Assembly (NCBI GenBank): GCA_009617715.1
Contig: VTFK01000066.1
Span: 1,116,001-1,180,000 of the forward strand
DNA: 64,000 bases
From: Plectrocnemia conspersa
Taxonomy: Eukaryota; Arthropoda; Insecta; Trichoptera; Polycentropodidae
Direction: 5' to 3'
Below are positions 1 to 11,757 of this stretch, in pieces. The notes beneath the pieces are model-generated. The model made no database searches. It was not told the origin of the DNA and saw nothing but the letters and a program-made list of their open reading frames with translations. Within the stretch, counting starts at the first letter, position 1. Every line of letters starts with the position of its first letter. Both the position numbers and the translations under genes were made by a program.

Positions 1-690
1 AAATGTCGATTAAGTGTTATTATAATTTAAAAAGTTCAGAAACATCTTATTATTATTTATTATTTTAAGGTATAATTTCTAATTATGGAAAATACATAAA
101 ATGAATTTAAAAATCTTATAATATTCAAACCACCAATGAAGATGTTAAAGAAGGATGGTAAAACTTAAACACTAGATAAAAATTAATAGAAAAAAATTAG
201 TATAAAATCAAAGTTAAGACACTCGGTTAATTTAAAATGCAAAGTAAGTTGTAAAGTCAAGGTTATCGATTGATTTATTCGCAATTTAAAGTTGAAGCGT
301 GAAGATTGTAAATTAATAAAAATAATACAAATGATATTAACATAATGTACACTATACATATAACCTAATGAAATAATGACATATTACAATATTTTAAAAA
401 CAATGTTAGATCTCTGACTTACCATTGTGTTATGGCACAAGACATATGTATGTTCCGAGGACTGCTTGTAAAATTTTATCGTTTGTTTACAAATTAACCA
501 ATATAACTTAATACTATGCAAAGAGAATCAATTTACAATCAATGTGAATCGACTGACCACAATGACCACAGAAAAAAATATAATACTCATCTTCGGATTT
601 CACTATTTAACAGAACGTTATTAATTCTTGTATCTTGTTAAAAACTTCATGAGATATACTTCAACGTATGATTTTTTTATTAGGATTTAA
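1..690. other. AT-rich noncoding, probable glycogenin intron
   Basis: No open frame or family match was seen. It follows a splice donor of the minus-strand glycogenin gene, so it is most simply read as intron sequence. Confidence 0.4.
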
Positions 691-706
691 TTTAAGTTTG
701 ATTTAC

Positions 707-1908
707 CATAGCCACGTCGAGTTTTGGATGAACGAAGTCAATGAACAGATCCCACCAGTGTTGCAGAGGCGCTTGAAGGAAACTGTCATCGGCAACAGTT
801 TTGCTACTCCAATTGAACTTTTGCAACCACGGTTTTACATTGCCGATGAAATGCATGATTTTCATATCTCTTCCGTACCTGAATAGCAAAAATTTGATAA
901 TTAGAGTTAAGCGCGAATAAATGTGATAGTGAAATTACTTACTGTTGCAATGCCGGTAAATATGAGTAGAAAGCGGTAGAGCACACATTGTAGAGGAATG
1001 GTAGGTGTTTGTTGATGTCACCGCGCGACCAATCTGAGAAATATTGATTCAACAATCCTTGATCTCCACCTGAATGAAAAATGTATTGATTTATTTATTA
1101 TGGGATATAAAGAAGTTTTTTTTTTATTAATATTGACATGAAACTGTTTCTAAATTATATTTTCAATACTTTTAAATATTTTAAAATATTACCATCAAAG
1201 CTGCCTTTTTCTTGTGCAAACTTAATCAAAGAATCGAAAGTTTCTTTCGATGGCCGGAAGACGAAGACGCCGGAATTAAAGCAATCTGGCCAACCTACGT
1301 CCGGAGCAGCTGACAATTCTTCTCTTTCAAACAATTCGTCGCAATTTTGGAATACCTATGTACAATAAAAATATATATTATATAACCAACACTTATGATT
1401 AAAAACATGCGCAGATAAAAAAACATATATTATATATTAAATCCTCACTAATGTATCAGCGTCGAGGAAGACACACTTTTTGTACTGTTCGAGATTCCAA
1501 CAGTGCAACTTGGTAAATGTGATTCCGAGTTCGGGACGGGCTAAGAGTGCTAAGTGTGCTGCGTCTTTCGAATCCAGCACGTCAACGGTGACCACTTGAG
1601 CAAATACTGATGCTAGACGGTCCCTAGACGTAAACGAAATTATTACTAATAACATGATAAATAAGAATGGCTGCACAGTTATCTTAAAATTATTTATTAG
1701 TAGTGTATAAACATGCAATTATTTAATAAGTTTTAAAGAATATAGCTATTTAGTGGATCTATATCGTACTTCATTATGGGTGTCACGCTGGGTGTGACCA
1801 TAATGACAATTGGATGTTTGGTGCCCACTTTCTGTAGAGAGTGGGCTAATACTAGAGCTCCTAAGCAGTATGCATCGTTTGTCGCTAATGTCACCCAAGC
1901 AGTTTGTT
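707..1908 (-). CDS. Gyg: Glycogenin, partial (five internal exons)
   Basis: Glycogenin self-glucosylates from UDP-glucose to make the primer for glycogen synthase in the cytosol. Exons read on the minus strand are 1908-1770, 1623-1449, 1355-1193, 1069-943 and 878-707. All have GT-AG borders and their phases agree (2, 0, 1, 2, 0). The spliced product runs from [17 protein letters not shown] through [14 protein letters not shown], the metal-binding DADTL motif, [27 protein letters not shown], the YSYLPAL segment that holds the autoglucosylated tyrosine in the family, and HFIGNVKPW. About 258 codons are visible, covering nearly the whole GT8 catalytic domain. The first coding exon should end in phase 1 upstream of 1908, but I cannot place it. 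The 3' end, with the glycogen-synthase-binding tail, must lie beyond the left edge, because the last visible exon ends at a good donor (ATG|gtaaat). No stops or frameshifts are seen. Confidence 0.93.
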
Positions 1909-2185
1909 CTGAAACAATAAAAATAATATAAAATATAGTAATAAATAAATGTATATGTATCTATGAATATTTAAGGATTGGATACAAAAAACAGTATAAA
2001 AATGGATCAAGGAACATACGTCGCCCCAACAGAAATATTACTTGAATCAGTACAGTGTAAATAAAATAAGTACATAATTAAAACATTTTCTATTTAGCTA
2101 CAACATATCAATAATAAAAATGCAATTAATAAGGAATTTTGAATAGTTTTACAATTGTTTTAATAAAAAACAAGAAATGCTTTTC

Positions 2186-2905
2186 TAAGTATACTCGTCG
2201 ACGCGACTCGAGGGAATCATATACCAGCATATGTAAAAATTTTGTGAGAAATAAAAATATTTGTAGAAAACAATTTAAATGAGCAATATATAAAATAATT
2301 GTTCCATAAAATAAATTTGTGTATTACTGTTGGACAGAGTATGTGCAAGCGAGCATTGTACAGAACAGTGAATACCTTATGAACAACTGTCTGCAACGAA
2401 ACCCTTTTTTCAGGAAAAAATCCGAAAACTTACATTACAAAAATTCACAAATAATTCGTTTTATGGAACAAAGTATTTATTTTAATGCACGTATCTTTCG
2501 AAATAATTTCAAGTTAACCCCTTTGCAGTCATGCCCGAGTTAATTTAGAAATTTATAGTTTAGGAATTCTTAAAATAAAATTTATACGAATATTTTAAAT
2601 GTTTTTAAACTGCTGCAATTTTTTATACAGCTGCATAAGAAATGGTGGGCCCGTCCCAGACGTTTTTGAGTAATTTAAAAAAAAAGTATTTATATATTCT
2701 AATTATAGGTATCTGAGAAATGTTTTTTGAATCATGGAAGTGAGTCGGTTGTATAATTTGCCAACTAGACCAAAAAAGCATTTTTGAGTGCGCAGTATCG
2801 CACTAGATGATTATACAATGTACACAGTGCCCTCGACCTCCTCAATCGATGCTCGTTTCGCAGAACAAATCTCAACATCTTAGAGGCTTTACTGCATTTT
2901 ATTTT
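2186..2905 (+). repeat. Dispersed repeat family R1, copy 1
   Basis: Shares long stretches with 13230-14160 (same orientation) and, with an internal gap, with 46940-47240 (opposite orientation). Shared landmarks are the block around 'cgacgcgactcga', the block 'tgttccataaaa', the block 'acagtgaataccttatgaa' and the right end 'cctcctcaatcga'. It is noncoding, and the short open frames in it are not conserved between copies. The 'ccataaaa' and 'acagtgaa' blocks also occur near 60300 and 61080, next to 5S-like sequence. A non-autonomous transposable element is the likely nature. Confidence 0.6.
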
Positions 2906-3354
2906 TATTGAACATATTGAAGACAATTTGTAAAGTATGATTTAAAAACTTTAATCATTTTATAGGACAAGTCAGAACTATCATTTTTTTAAAGAATTAA
3001 AGCATGAAAGCATAGAAAGTACAATTGAAATATTTATGATCAGATGTAATTTAATATAATACAAATTTATATCGGGAGAGGAGGGACAGGTATATGAGAG
3101 TACCTTTGTTTTGATCAGAATCCTAAATTGTAACTATGCAATATTTAATTTATATTATTGATATGTTGTAGGATTATATAATATATAAAGAAGATACATT
3201 TATTAAATTTTATATGTATATCTATACCATAAAATAGAAAATACATGTGTCTGTCTGTCTGTCACAAAAACTCGTCCCAAACGGTAACGAAGTAACATAT
3301 TCACATGTCATTCTGGCTGCCATTTCTAGATCAACTGTACTATTTTACACAAGT

Positions 3355-3380
3355 TTTTTTTTTTTTTTTTTTTTTTTTTT
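3355..3380. repeat. Poly-T tract
   Basis: An uninterrupted T run of about 25 bases. It could be the reversed poly-A tail of a retroposed sequence, but no coding remnant was recognised beside it. Confidence 0.6.
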
Positions 3381-4714
3381 GTTTATTACATAATTAAATA
3401 ATACATTTTTATAAACATATATATTTACATTTCATTGGTTGCTGGTTAATTTTGAAAGTTGAAAGTTGTGCTGAACAGCTACATGCTGACAAAAAATATT
3501 GTATATAGCCAAGTATTGAAATAAATTTGTTAAATTAATTATAATGAATAAAAATACATAAATAGCATATATATTGTATAGTACATATATACACTAACTA
3601 CATTCTCAGTTATATTATAGTTGCCACTGTCTTGTTTTCAATACTGGATATTTAATAGTCGTTCTCAATTTTTTGAATTTTTTTAAGAGCATGACATATA
3701 TTTAAAATCTAAAGTTGTTTTTGGATCACATAAAATTACCTTTATTTCACTGCAATAAATCTTTGAGTTGTAATTTATGAAGAGCTTTATATTTTCTTAC
3801 TCTTAAATAAACTTACTCATAATTTTCATTAAGACCTATGATTTACTATAATATAACCAAAAAAATTGATTCTGATAATTGTATTTCCAAAATTATTTTT
3901 TCAAAGAAAAGAATGTATAATATAATTTAAAATAATGCATTATATCTAAGCGCCAAGTGTTTCAGAAATATTTCTAATGGTTATTAATAATACAGTCGAC
4001 AACGTCCAAGAATTCTTTCAAAGTTGTAAATACATTCTAGTTTAATTTTAGTTCTAAAATCGTCATTGATATAAGCAACAGTAGACACAAAGTCCACTGG
4101 GAACGTTATCGTTGAAAAATCAACCTGAATTTTCTACAAATGGGTCAAGGTTTTCATATGTATTATATTATAGTTATCCTTGAAGCTCAACAGAACACTT
4201 CAATTTATGACCTTTCTGATATGTAATGCTAAAAATAAATCGTACAGAATGTGAAGTAGGCGTATGCCAAGGACTGGTTCATTGTCTAGGACAGCAGTAT
4301 GATGTCGCTGCACTCGTTTTCCTTGTGGGATATATGCCAATTGGTACAGAATCTGAACTCGTTTCACTCTCGACAATTGGTTATTGACTTCGTGTTTTAT
4401 AGTAACAGAAAAATAAAAGAGACTTACATAATTCAGTCGCTAAACGAAGATTATCTTAAATGGAATTTTATTTTAGAATGTACATAACAAACAGCATCAG
4501 TTTATCTGTAACTAGCAGTAACTTATCACGTTCGCTCGCATGTGTATGCAAAGTAATTATTTAACTGGGGAACGTGTGAGGGTTCTTGATATGTTGATAT
4601 AATTACAGAACTCGACAATAACAATTCTCGCCTTGTTTTCGATCGAAATTTTGGTATCATAACATGTGTATACTTGTTAAATACTGATCTTATGAGTAAG
4701 GTGAAATGTAAGTC

Positions 4715-4815
4715 ATAAAATGCACATTTTTTACTTGAATCATAAAACAACGGCTTTTGAAACGAGCCGCTGAGAAGATGTACTAAGATTTAGATATCAT
4801 AAAAATTGAAGGCTC
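4715..4815 (+). repeat. Short dispersed repeat shared with 10345-10440
   Basis: About 95 bases, including 'cggcttttgaa', 'gatgtacta' and 'atcataaaaatt', recur at 10345-10440 in the same orientation with roughly 80 to 85 percent identity by eye. Noncoding. The element type is not recognised. Confidence 0.5.
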
Positions 4816-4835
4816 GTATTTTTCAGTTCAGACTT

Positions 4836-5060
4836 TTCAGAATTTATATTATATGGTCAGAATTTATATTAATTGGTTGGAATATATATAAATGGTTAAA
4901 ATTTAAATTGGACTAGTCAGAATTTATATTAAATGGTAACAATTATTTACAGAAAGTCAGAATCAATTTTTAGTCAATATTTATTACAGTTCATTGGTCA
5001 GTATTTATAAAGAATAGTCGGTGTTTACATATATTATACTGTGGGGTCAATTTATAGGTT
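4836..5060 (+). repeat. Degenerate tandem repeat, unit about 20-24 bases
   Basis: A loose tandem series around the core 'ggtcagaatttatatta', repeated some eight to ten times with spacing near 20 to 24 bases and increasing divergence to the right. Confidence 0.6.
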
Positions 5061-5094
5061 TTATTATGGTCAATATGGGCCCATTTATATAGAT

Positions 5095-5250
5095 TTTATT
5101 ATGGCCAAAACTTGGCGACATGACGGCGAAGCGTTCTCTTGGCGGACTTGCAACGGCTGGTGCTGCCTTGTGCACCGTATATTCCATATTAATAACATGT
5201 AAAACTTAGCTATATTTTATTAACATACTACTGCAGCGGCTCCTCCCCTT
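5095..5250 (+). mobile_element. LTR-retrotransposon remnant, copy 1
   Basis: Starts near 'ggccaaaacttggcg' and ends with a 'catactactgcagcggctcc' block. The same start and end blocks occur at 17358-17500, and the end block lies inverted near 50475. The start block also occurs at 62655-62740 and, inverted, at 50910-50970. In the 17.4 kb copy the end carries an AATAAA-like signal before 'ctactgcag'. This looks like long-terminal-repeat and leader sequence of one retroelement family. The class is inferred; no pol gene is present. Confidence 0.45.
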
Positions 5251-5466
5251 CCCATATCCAACTTCCGTCTCCAAAAGGATAGTGATGCCAGAGACCATCA
5301 GCAGCTAAGCCGCGGCGGTCTACCCGTCCAGGTCGTTCTCGTGACGACCTAGGCCTAGCGCCTGTATGCGCAGTATGCAGGCGCGAAAGCCAGTCTACGT
5401 AATATCCGGTCGCTCATGGGCTGAAACTTCTGAGCCTGATGCGACCGCGGAAGGAGGGCGTGGGTC

Positions 5467-5592
5467 AATAGAAGAGCGCAAAAACAATTATCACTTCTCA
5501 GAAGTCAAAAATTCACGTCAAAAAAAATCGTGTTGGCGCCGTTGCAGTGGGAACGCTCGGTAACGAACGTTCCCACTGCAACGAGAGCATTT
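5467..5592 (+). mobile_element. Fold-back MITE family F, left arm and hairpin centre
   Basis: Contains the arm 'cttctcagaagtcaaaaatt', the block 'cacgtcaaaa', and the central hairpin in which 'gttgcagtgggaacgctcgg' is followed by its inverse ('cgttcccactgcaac'). The same family is found at 6290-6532, 20929-21050 and, as the best copy, 55812-55976. Confidence 0.7.
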
Positions 5593-6289
5593 AATTAAAT
5601 AATATTAAAAAATCTTTTTGGTTCACAGTTCTTTAAATATCCGAATCGGTTAAAAATACATAAAAATAAAATTGTACGCGATTCGAAACGTAGGTCTGGC
5701 TCCGATTCAATATTTAATATTGGTTTTGTAAACAATTTCTCAAACAGTGGTGACCCTGGATGCGTATTTGCGCTTTCAAATCGTAAAAAAATAATATACA
5801 TCATATATTTATTTTTATATATCTACATACACATGTATATAAAACTTTTCGGCCATGTGGGATTAGAGATTTGTGGCGTAAAGTCAACATTTTTACGAAT
5901 GCATCCTAGTGGTAATGTAAGTTTAGAAAAATATTTTTGTGTTTCTGACCACCGGCACAATTGCGTAATCTTTATATTTCGCGTAAATCATTCGCCGCAT
6001 TTTCTATGATTGTGTTTTCACTAGCGTTGCCAAGAAACCGTCGGCGACAAACGAGACGAAGACGCAAGACAAGAACAGAAGGTATAATATATGATCTACT
6101 TCCTGAAAATGAGTCTTATTCTTTAACGTTCCTTTAATATGTAATATAGAATCGCGTTAAACGCTTCCCTTTTAGATCTGAACGTATAAGAAGGGAAGAA
6201 AAATACACAAAACTATTAAGTGAAGATTCACCACACATTAAGATTCATAATAATTTATTTAATGGCATGCATTTTTCTGGTCAAATTTG

Positions 6290-6532
6290 TAATCCACGTC
6301 AAAAGCAATAAAATAGTGCCGTCGCAGCGGAAACGCTCGATTATCTAGCGTTCATATTAGGTTTTTTATAACAATATTACGACTTACAATAAGTGAGAAT
6401 CGAATGAAGCTCGTCTAAACTGAATTTAGACCAATAGGAGAGCTCAAAAAATAACTATCCCTTCTCAGAAGTAAAAAATCCGCATCAAAAGCAATAGAGT
6501 CGATTTTATTGCTTTTGCCGTTAATTTAAAAT
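6290..6532 (+). mobile_element. Fold-back MITE family F, degenerate copies
   Basis: Holds one arm ('cacgtcaaaagcaataaaat', 'gcagcggaaacgctcg') at 6296-6350. A second copy of the outer arm at 6440-6530 has 'cttctcagaagt' and a perfect inverse pair of 'caaaagcaat' at its end. It has diverged more than the copy at 55812. Confidence 0.55.
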
Positions 6533-7381
6533 AATATAATTCACACAGCCTTGATATCAGTCGTCGGTAAATTAAAAATATCATTTTATTTTCGTGTAAA
6601 TGAATTAAGATAATTGTATTGCTTTTTTTAACTCGATCTTATCAAGTGGCCTTGACAAGATTGGGTTACAGTTTTAAACGTTAATTAATTTAATATTAAC
6701 CTTTAATACCATGATTATCAAATACTCGACTCTTTTGTAAAGTTACTCAACAGCGATAAAATTGGTAAATAATTGTAAAGCATAATTACATATACGAGCA
6801 GCTAATCCACCATAAATTTATCTATCATATCAGCTAATACCAATGTACAATAATCAATACTTGCTCGAATTCATTGCTTCATATATGTATATCCGAACTA
6901 AACATTTTCCAAGAAGGTATCTAAGCACAATCGCGCCTCAAATTATGAACACCCACGCGTATTAAGAAATTACACTGTATAATATTGTGAAATTGAAGCA
7001 GTTAGCGTGAGAAATGAAATTCAGTTTTGTCATACTTAAAAATGTCTACCATGAATTTCAAGGGATAAGCGCTCGGTACAGACCGTACGTGACAATAGAC
7101 GGATGCATTACAATAGACATTCGGAATCCTTTTAATTGCCAAGTGCTATTATAAATTGTATCGACAACACTTTTTATATGATTTTAGGAATAAGTGTCGG
7201 TCATAAATTACAAAGAATCACAATAGCGTTTCTAACCTGTTTAAAACTCAACGCAATAGTCAGACGCCATACTGAACTTCATATCAAATCAGGATTACAA
7301 CTAATTCAATTAATTACACCCCAGTTCATCGTAATTAATGGTAATTTGTAGCAAAAACTAAACGAAAATAAAATCACACAG

Positions 7382-7564
7382 GACCCAAATAATAATTTAG
7401 GCCGAGTGCACCAATTCGACAACTTGGACTCATTAGAGAAGATCGAAGAAGCCGCCGCTTCTCTCTTCGCGTCTACTCTCGTCAAGCTCGACGACCGCAA
7501 TTCAGAGTTCAACTCACTTTGGAGACTTTCGGATAAATACACGAGGACTTCGCGTATACAATAA
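7382..7564 (+). CDS. Orphan exon-like ORF, function unknown
   Basis: An open frame follows a good acceptor ('aaaatcacacag'), beginning with GAC CCA AAT and ending at TAA at 7562-7564. The peptide runs DPNNNLGRVHQFDNL, then SLEKIEEAAASLFASTLVKL, then DDRNSEFNSLWRLSDKY. It is acidic and looks helical. GC content is clearly above the flanks and codon usage is unremarkable, which argues for past or present coding. I see no partner exons on this strand nearby. It could be the last exon of an unrecognised gene or the N-terminal part of a retrotransposon gag. The family is not recognised. Confidence 0.3.
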   Translation, partial: DPNNNLGRVHQFDNLDSLEKIEEAAASLFASTLVKLDDRNSEFNSLWRLSDKYTRTSRIQ

Positions 7565-7654
7565 ATATACGAACTGTGCGTAAATGTGAGAATGTAACAT
7601 AATATTAATAATTAACAAAAAACTTTGCCTTATATCAAAGCATAACCAGCACGA

Positions 7655-7855
7655 TATACCAGTGGTATGGTCGGTTATTCATACCTGAAATACATGGGTA
7701 CAAATCCCATTTGGACATTTGTGTTTTTAAATTTATATTGTGTCTGAGAGATCAGAAGTAGTAATTATTATATTGTAAATTATAATTTAATATGGTTTTC
7801 ATAGGTTTTCTTAATCTCACGGATGAATACCGTAATGCTTATTTAAAATAGGTAG
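7655..7855 (+). mobile_element. tRNA-derived SINE, copy 1
   Basis: The head contains an A-box-like 'taccagtggtatggtcgg' and a B-box/T-arm 'atgggtacaaatcccat'. The tail contains 'ggttttcttaatctcacgga'. The copy at 15165-15400, on the other strand, has the same head (with a better B box, 'gggttcgaatccc') and the same tail block. No acceptor stem can be closed, so this is not a functional tRNA gene. Confidence 0.65.
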
Positions 7856-8182
7856 TACATATTAGATATAAAAAATGATGAGCTACTTTAGCTCATATAA
7901 AATAGTATATTTGTATAAAATAAAAATGAAAAAAAATGAAATAGTCCTGAAATAAAGACTAGAACTTATGTTTAAAAAGTAAAGGCAAAAATACTGTTGA
8001 TTGAATTTTTATTATTGATTATAAAAACAACTTTTGTGAATTACTTTTTAATGTATGTATAAAAAATATTTTTTTGTAAAAATCAATAAAAAAATTAATC
8101 TGTTTTTTTTATGTAGTTTTTTGCTACCAATTTTAATTATTTCTGTCATATTTATTTAATTAAACAGTTGTTCGAAAAAAAA

Positions 8183-8226
8183 ATAAAAAAATAATTGCCA
8201 CATTTTTGTGGCAATTATTTTTTTAT
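8183..8226. repeat. Perfect short inverted repeat (hairpin)
   Basis: A 19-base arm (8183-8201, ending 'aattgccac') is followed by a 6-base loop and its exact inverse at 8208-8226. It lies in noncoding AT-rich DNA. No flanking hallmarks of a known element were seen. Confidence 0.8.
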
Positions 8227-8369
8227 GACATTATAAAAAAATATTTAAAAAACACAATTTAAAAAAATAAATAAAAAATAGATAAGCACAATCCCACACA
8301 ATTTTTTCCAGCTTCTCATAGCTATAGCCGAAAACATAATTGTGTTTAAAAACATAATAAGGCATGAAC

Positions 8370-8640
8370 GCATTTCATGAAGCGATGCAATTGGCTCGCA
8401 AACATCTTCATCTGCGATTCGACAGTGCAGTCTCGAACCAAAATTATGAAATATGTGACACCTGATCACAGAGGCATAGCAGATCGCAAGAACACATCAC
8501 GACAATCACAGCCGACAACAATACAACTCGACAGCAAATACTCAAATTTCAATATAAATTGCTTTATTTGCATATGTTTATAAAATAAACTGTTACAATA
8601 TTTTATGGCGTCTATTCAGCTGGAAACTCGGACTCAAAAC
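8370..8640 (+). mobile_element. Retroelement 3'-end (LTR-like) remnant, copy 1
   Basis: Shares 'gcaattggc', 'catctgcgatt' and, most clearly, 'aataaactgttaca' followed by 'ggcgtctatt' with 43430-43690. The AATAAA followed by a conserved downstream block looks like the polyadenylation end of an LTR. The short open frame within it is not shared between the copies. Confidence 0.45.
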
Positions 8641-9280
8641 TATACAAGTTAATAAATATTATACTTTGGTGAATAAATAAAAATATTAATGTATTATATT
8701 AACTTTTACTTCATTAATATTAATTTGATTTAATTTGATTATTAATTTTAATAAATGAAAAATATAATTATACTGTGTATAGTATGATATAATAATTAAA
8801 TATTTTGTTATAGCAATATTTTTTTTTCAAAAATAAAATCTTTGTGGCAAGAAGTAAAATATCGTGATATTGTAAACTTTAACATTATTTATTATATAAT
8901 TATAAACATTAATAATGCATAAAATGTCGAGCAACAGAAGATTAATTGAAACTATAACTTTGTATGAATTATTCTGTATAATTGAATACCCTCATGCATT
9001 TGAAGCACAGGATGCTGCGAGTTGTATCCAGAACCCTCCAGTTTCACAGTTAACTGACTGGAATAGATTACGGGGAATACTATTTCGAGCATATGCAGAA
9101 AGGAACGCGTCGTCGAGCTTATATTAGTCCTTTTTTAGAATCGTGTCTCCTATCGAGCATTCCTCCTGTAGAGTCGCAATTTATCTATCGATGACGCCTA
9201 AAAACTATTTCTGACGTTCCTCGTTCTATTGGGAATTGTCCAGCGTGAATCCAATGTGGATCCGATGCCAAGAATTAATT

Positions 9281-9353
9281 TAATAAAAAAAGATTCAATC
9301 GGAACCGACGCAATATCTAATAAAAAAGATTCAATCGGAACCGACGCAATATC
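9281..9353 (+). repeat. Two-copy 36-37-base tandem duplication
   Basis: The unit containing 'gattcaatcggaaccgacg' is repeated head to tail (9281-9317 and 9318-9353) with one base of length difference. The near identity of the copies suggests a recent duplication or polymorphic minisatellite. Confidence 0.85.
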
Positions 9354-10344
9354 TAATAGTGTGAAGAAATTTCTGGTTTTCACAGGGTCAACGTTTCCAA
9401 ACTGTGCTTATTATGTATATTTGGGAAAATTTAAAAATTTGCATATGATGTAAAAAAAACTTTATTCGAGTAGTTTCAAGTGTATTGAATGAATAATAGA
9501 AGTGCAACAATATTTTTTTATCTCTACATATTATATACACACAAGGAAAGTAGTTCTTTAAAAAAAAAAAATTTAGGAAACACATTTGCTACAAATATTA
9601 TATAGCTCAATTTCATATGTCGCGTTTCTTTATAGTAAAAATCGAAATGTTTCTCATTACACAGAGACATTTTCTTTACAAAAATAATTATATTCTATCA
9701 ACATAAAATTAGCACATGATCGACTCTTTTCTCATACTTTTTTGCACTTAAAGGTTTTCTGCCAAGGACAGTCCCATTGTCTTAATTTTCACCCCACCGA
9801 ATTAATTGTTATTGCAGCCGCAATTCAGGACGTTATTTGGGTCGGTGTAACCCTAAACCGAAAGAAAATATTTAAGTCGAAGATCATGTGTCGGAGTAGT
9901 GCGGTGAGGCGACGAGACCGCAGACAGTTTCAAAATAGCAACGCAATCTGTCGACAAGACAACGAAGGAAGACAGTTGAAACGTTCGATTGGTTCAATTG
10001 CTATTAGTCGGAGCCGGAATTAATGCAAATTCACAACAGGGATATCCAACTACTGACTATTTAAAAAAATAAATTTTAAAATTAAAAATATGATAAAGTA
10101 CGTCCATACTCTGCTTCTGACAAAAATTGTATAAAATTAAATAGCACTGGTCATCCACAGTGAATACAGATTTTATTATATATTTCTTTCGATTTTTGTT
10201 ACACAGATATGTGCGTTTTAAGACCTAACTTCATTTCAGCTGGTATGCTTAAAAAAATACAGGACTTTATCGCGAATCCATCGGTCGAAAATAAATACTT
10301 GACCCGATGTATTGAAGAAAGACCTGCTAACGATGTCATAAAAT

Positions 10345-10440
10345 ACACATGTTTTACTTGCATCATAAAGTTACGGCTTTTGAACCAAGCCGCCGAGAGG
10401 ATGTACTAAAATTTAGAGATCATAAAAATTTCTCAATACG
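10345..10440 (+). repeat. Short dispersed repeat, second copy
   Basis: Counterpart of 4715-4815. Confidence 0.5.
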
Positions 10441-10751
10441 TTATTGAAACGTTGATATAATATATACTAATGTTATAATTAATAATATACAAAAATGTAA
10501 AATACATTTATTTGCCGAAGACACTTTAATAAAGAAGTTATAGATAATTTAAAAAATGATTTAAGTATAATAGAAATATAAGTAAAAAATAATGTGAAAA
10601 TAAAATAAAATCTCTCGGAAGTTGTCCTAGGTTACCGAGAACGGGAGGTAAAGTGGGGGTAATTCAGTCGACTTGGCCAACTTCGAGCGCTTCCGAACAT
10701 TGTCGGCATTATTTCCGAGTCAAAGGGACCGAAGTCGGAGCTGCTCTTTCG

Positions 10752-10822
10752 AGCGCGAGTGGTGTGATACTTCCCCTTTCGCTCTTTCGCGTGTAAAGTG
10801 ACGAGAGTGAGAGAGATAATGA
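10752..10822 (+). mobile_element. Palindromic MITE family P, single arm
   Basis: Carries the family P arm: 'ggtgtgatacttcccc', 'cgctctttcgcgtgt' and 'gtgacgagagtgagagagat'. Compare the complete palindrome at 21869-22043. Confidence 0.6.
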
Positions 10823-11408
10823 TATGGTGTTTCGCAAAATGAGATAGAACGAGTAACTCGGTTCAATTTCAGTATGCGCATATATATGGTTAACACGCAT
10901 GTCGAGCACTGCATCGTGGTCAAGTTATAATACCACACGCTTATCGGGGAATCAACAGACTCTTACTGACATCTTTGAATATTTTAAGGCACCATAAGGA
11001 ACTAATTATATTTTTGATAGTATATTCTTTTAACAGATATCGTTATTATATTTTTTTCATATAAATTGAATTAAAAAATAATTAGTGGTACTTGATTTTG
11101 TTAAAAAAAATCGTTTCGAAAATCGTTATGTATTTTCCTAGATCGGTTTATATAAATATCACACCATAACGAATTCTTATTTAGAATCGATGTCGACAAA
11201 TTCTAGGATAGTCACAGATGGGGTTTTCGTATTCTGAAGCATAATTTTTATGCCTTATGGCATTTTTCAAAAGCTGACAAAGATTTTGCGTAAATTAACG
11301 ACCGAAAAGTTTTTATGACTTTTTTAATTATCAGTAGCGTAATTTTAATAATATGACAATTTAAAAATTGCGATTATTTGGCAATTTTTTCGATGCCGGC
11401 TGTACGTG

Positions 11409-11757
11409 ACAGAAGTCGCCGTCCGGACGGCATATGAAATTTGCGACAGTGTGGTCGCTTACTCGAAGTCGTAGATCTCGTCCGACTTCAGTTGTAACTT
11501 CGGTTCGGACAACTTTCAGAAAGTGTAGTGCGGACATTACATGTGTTCGAATAAACTGGTCCACTGAATTAAGTAGAAAATCAATATACTCAAAGTACTT
11601 GGGCAAGTCCTTCTTCAAGTCGAAAGCTAGCTTGACAAGAGCGCGCATTAAAAGCACCGGCTCCACCGAAGCGGAATCCCGTCGTAAAGTATCGCTGTCG
11701 TTTCCTGCCCCTGTGTGTTCAGGACTTTCATTGTATCGAGAATGCCAGTGGTTAACT
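11409..11757 (-). CDS. Exon-like ORF of unknown function
   Basis: The minus strand is open from an acceptor ('caccattatag') at 11757 to a possible donor (TGTCAC|gtacag) near 11409. The open frame as a whole continues to 11361. The peptide includes SVEPVLLMRALVKLAFDLKK, DLPKYFEYIDFLLNSVDQF and SALHFLKVVRTEVTTEVG. It is leucine-rich and looks helical. The region is GC-richer than its surroundings. The plus strand is also open over much of this stretch, so coding direction is a judgement; the plus-strand peptide looks basic and serine-rich, as antisense frames often do. The family is not recognised and no sister exons are seen. Confidence 0.3.

Noticed and set aside
5366..5563. Short basic ORF near 5.4 kb
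   Set aside because: Its second half is the fold-back MITE arm, and the first half is LTR-like debris.
7655..7740. Functional tRNA gene
   Set aside because: A- and B-box-like sequences are present but no acceptor stem or anticodon arm closes. A second copy with a shared tail indicates a SINE.
8183..8226. Intrinsic transcription terminator
   Set aside because: The hairpin followed by T looks like a bacterial terminator, but this is eukaryotic nuclear DNA and no gene ends here.
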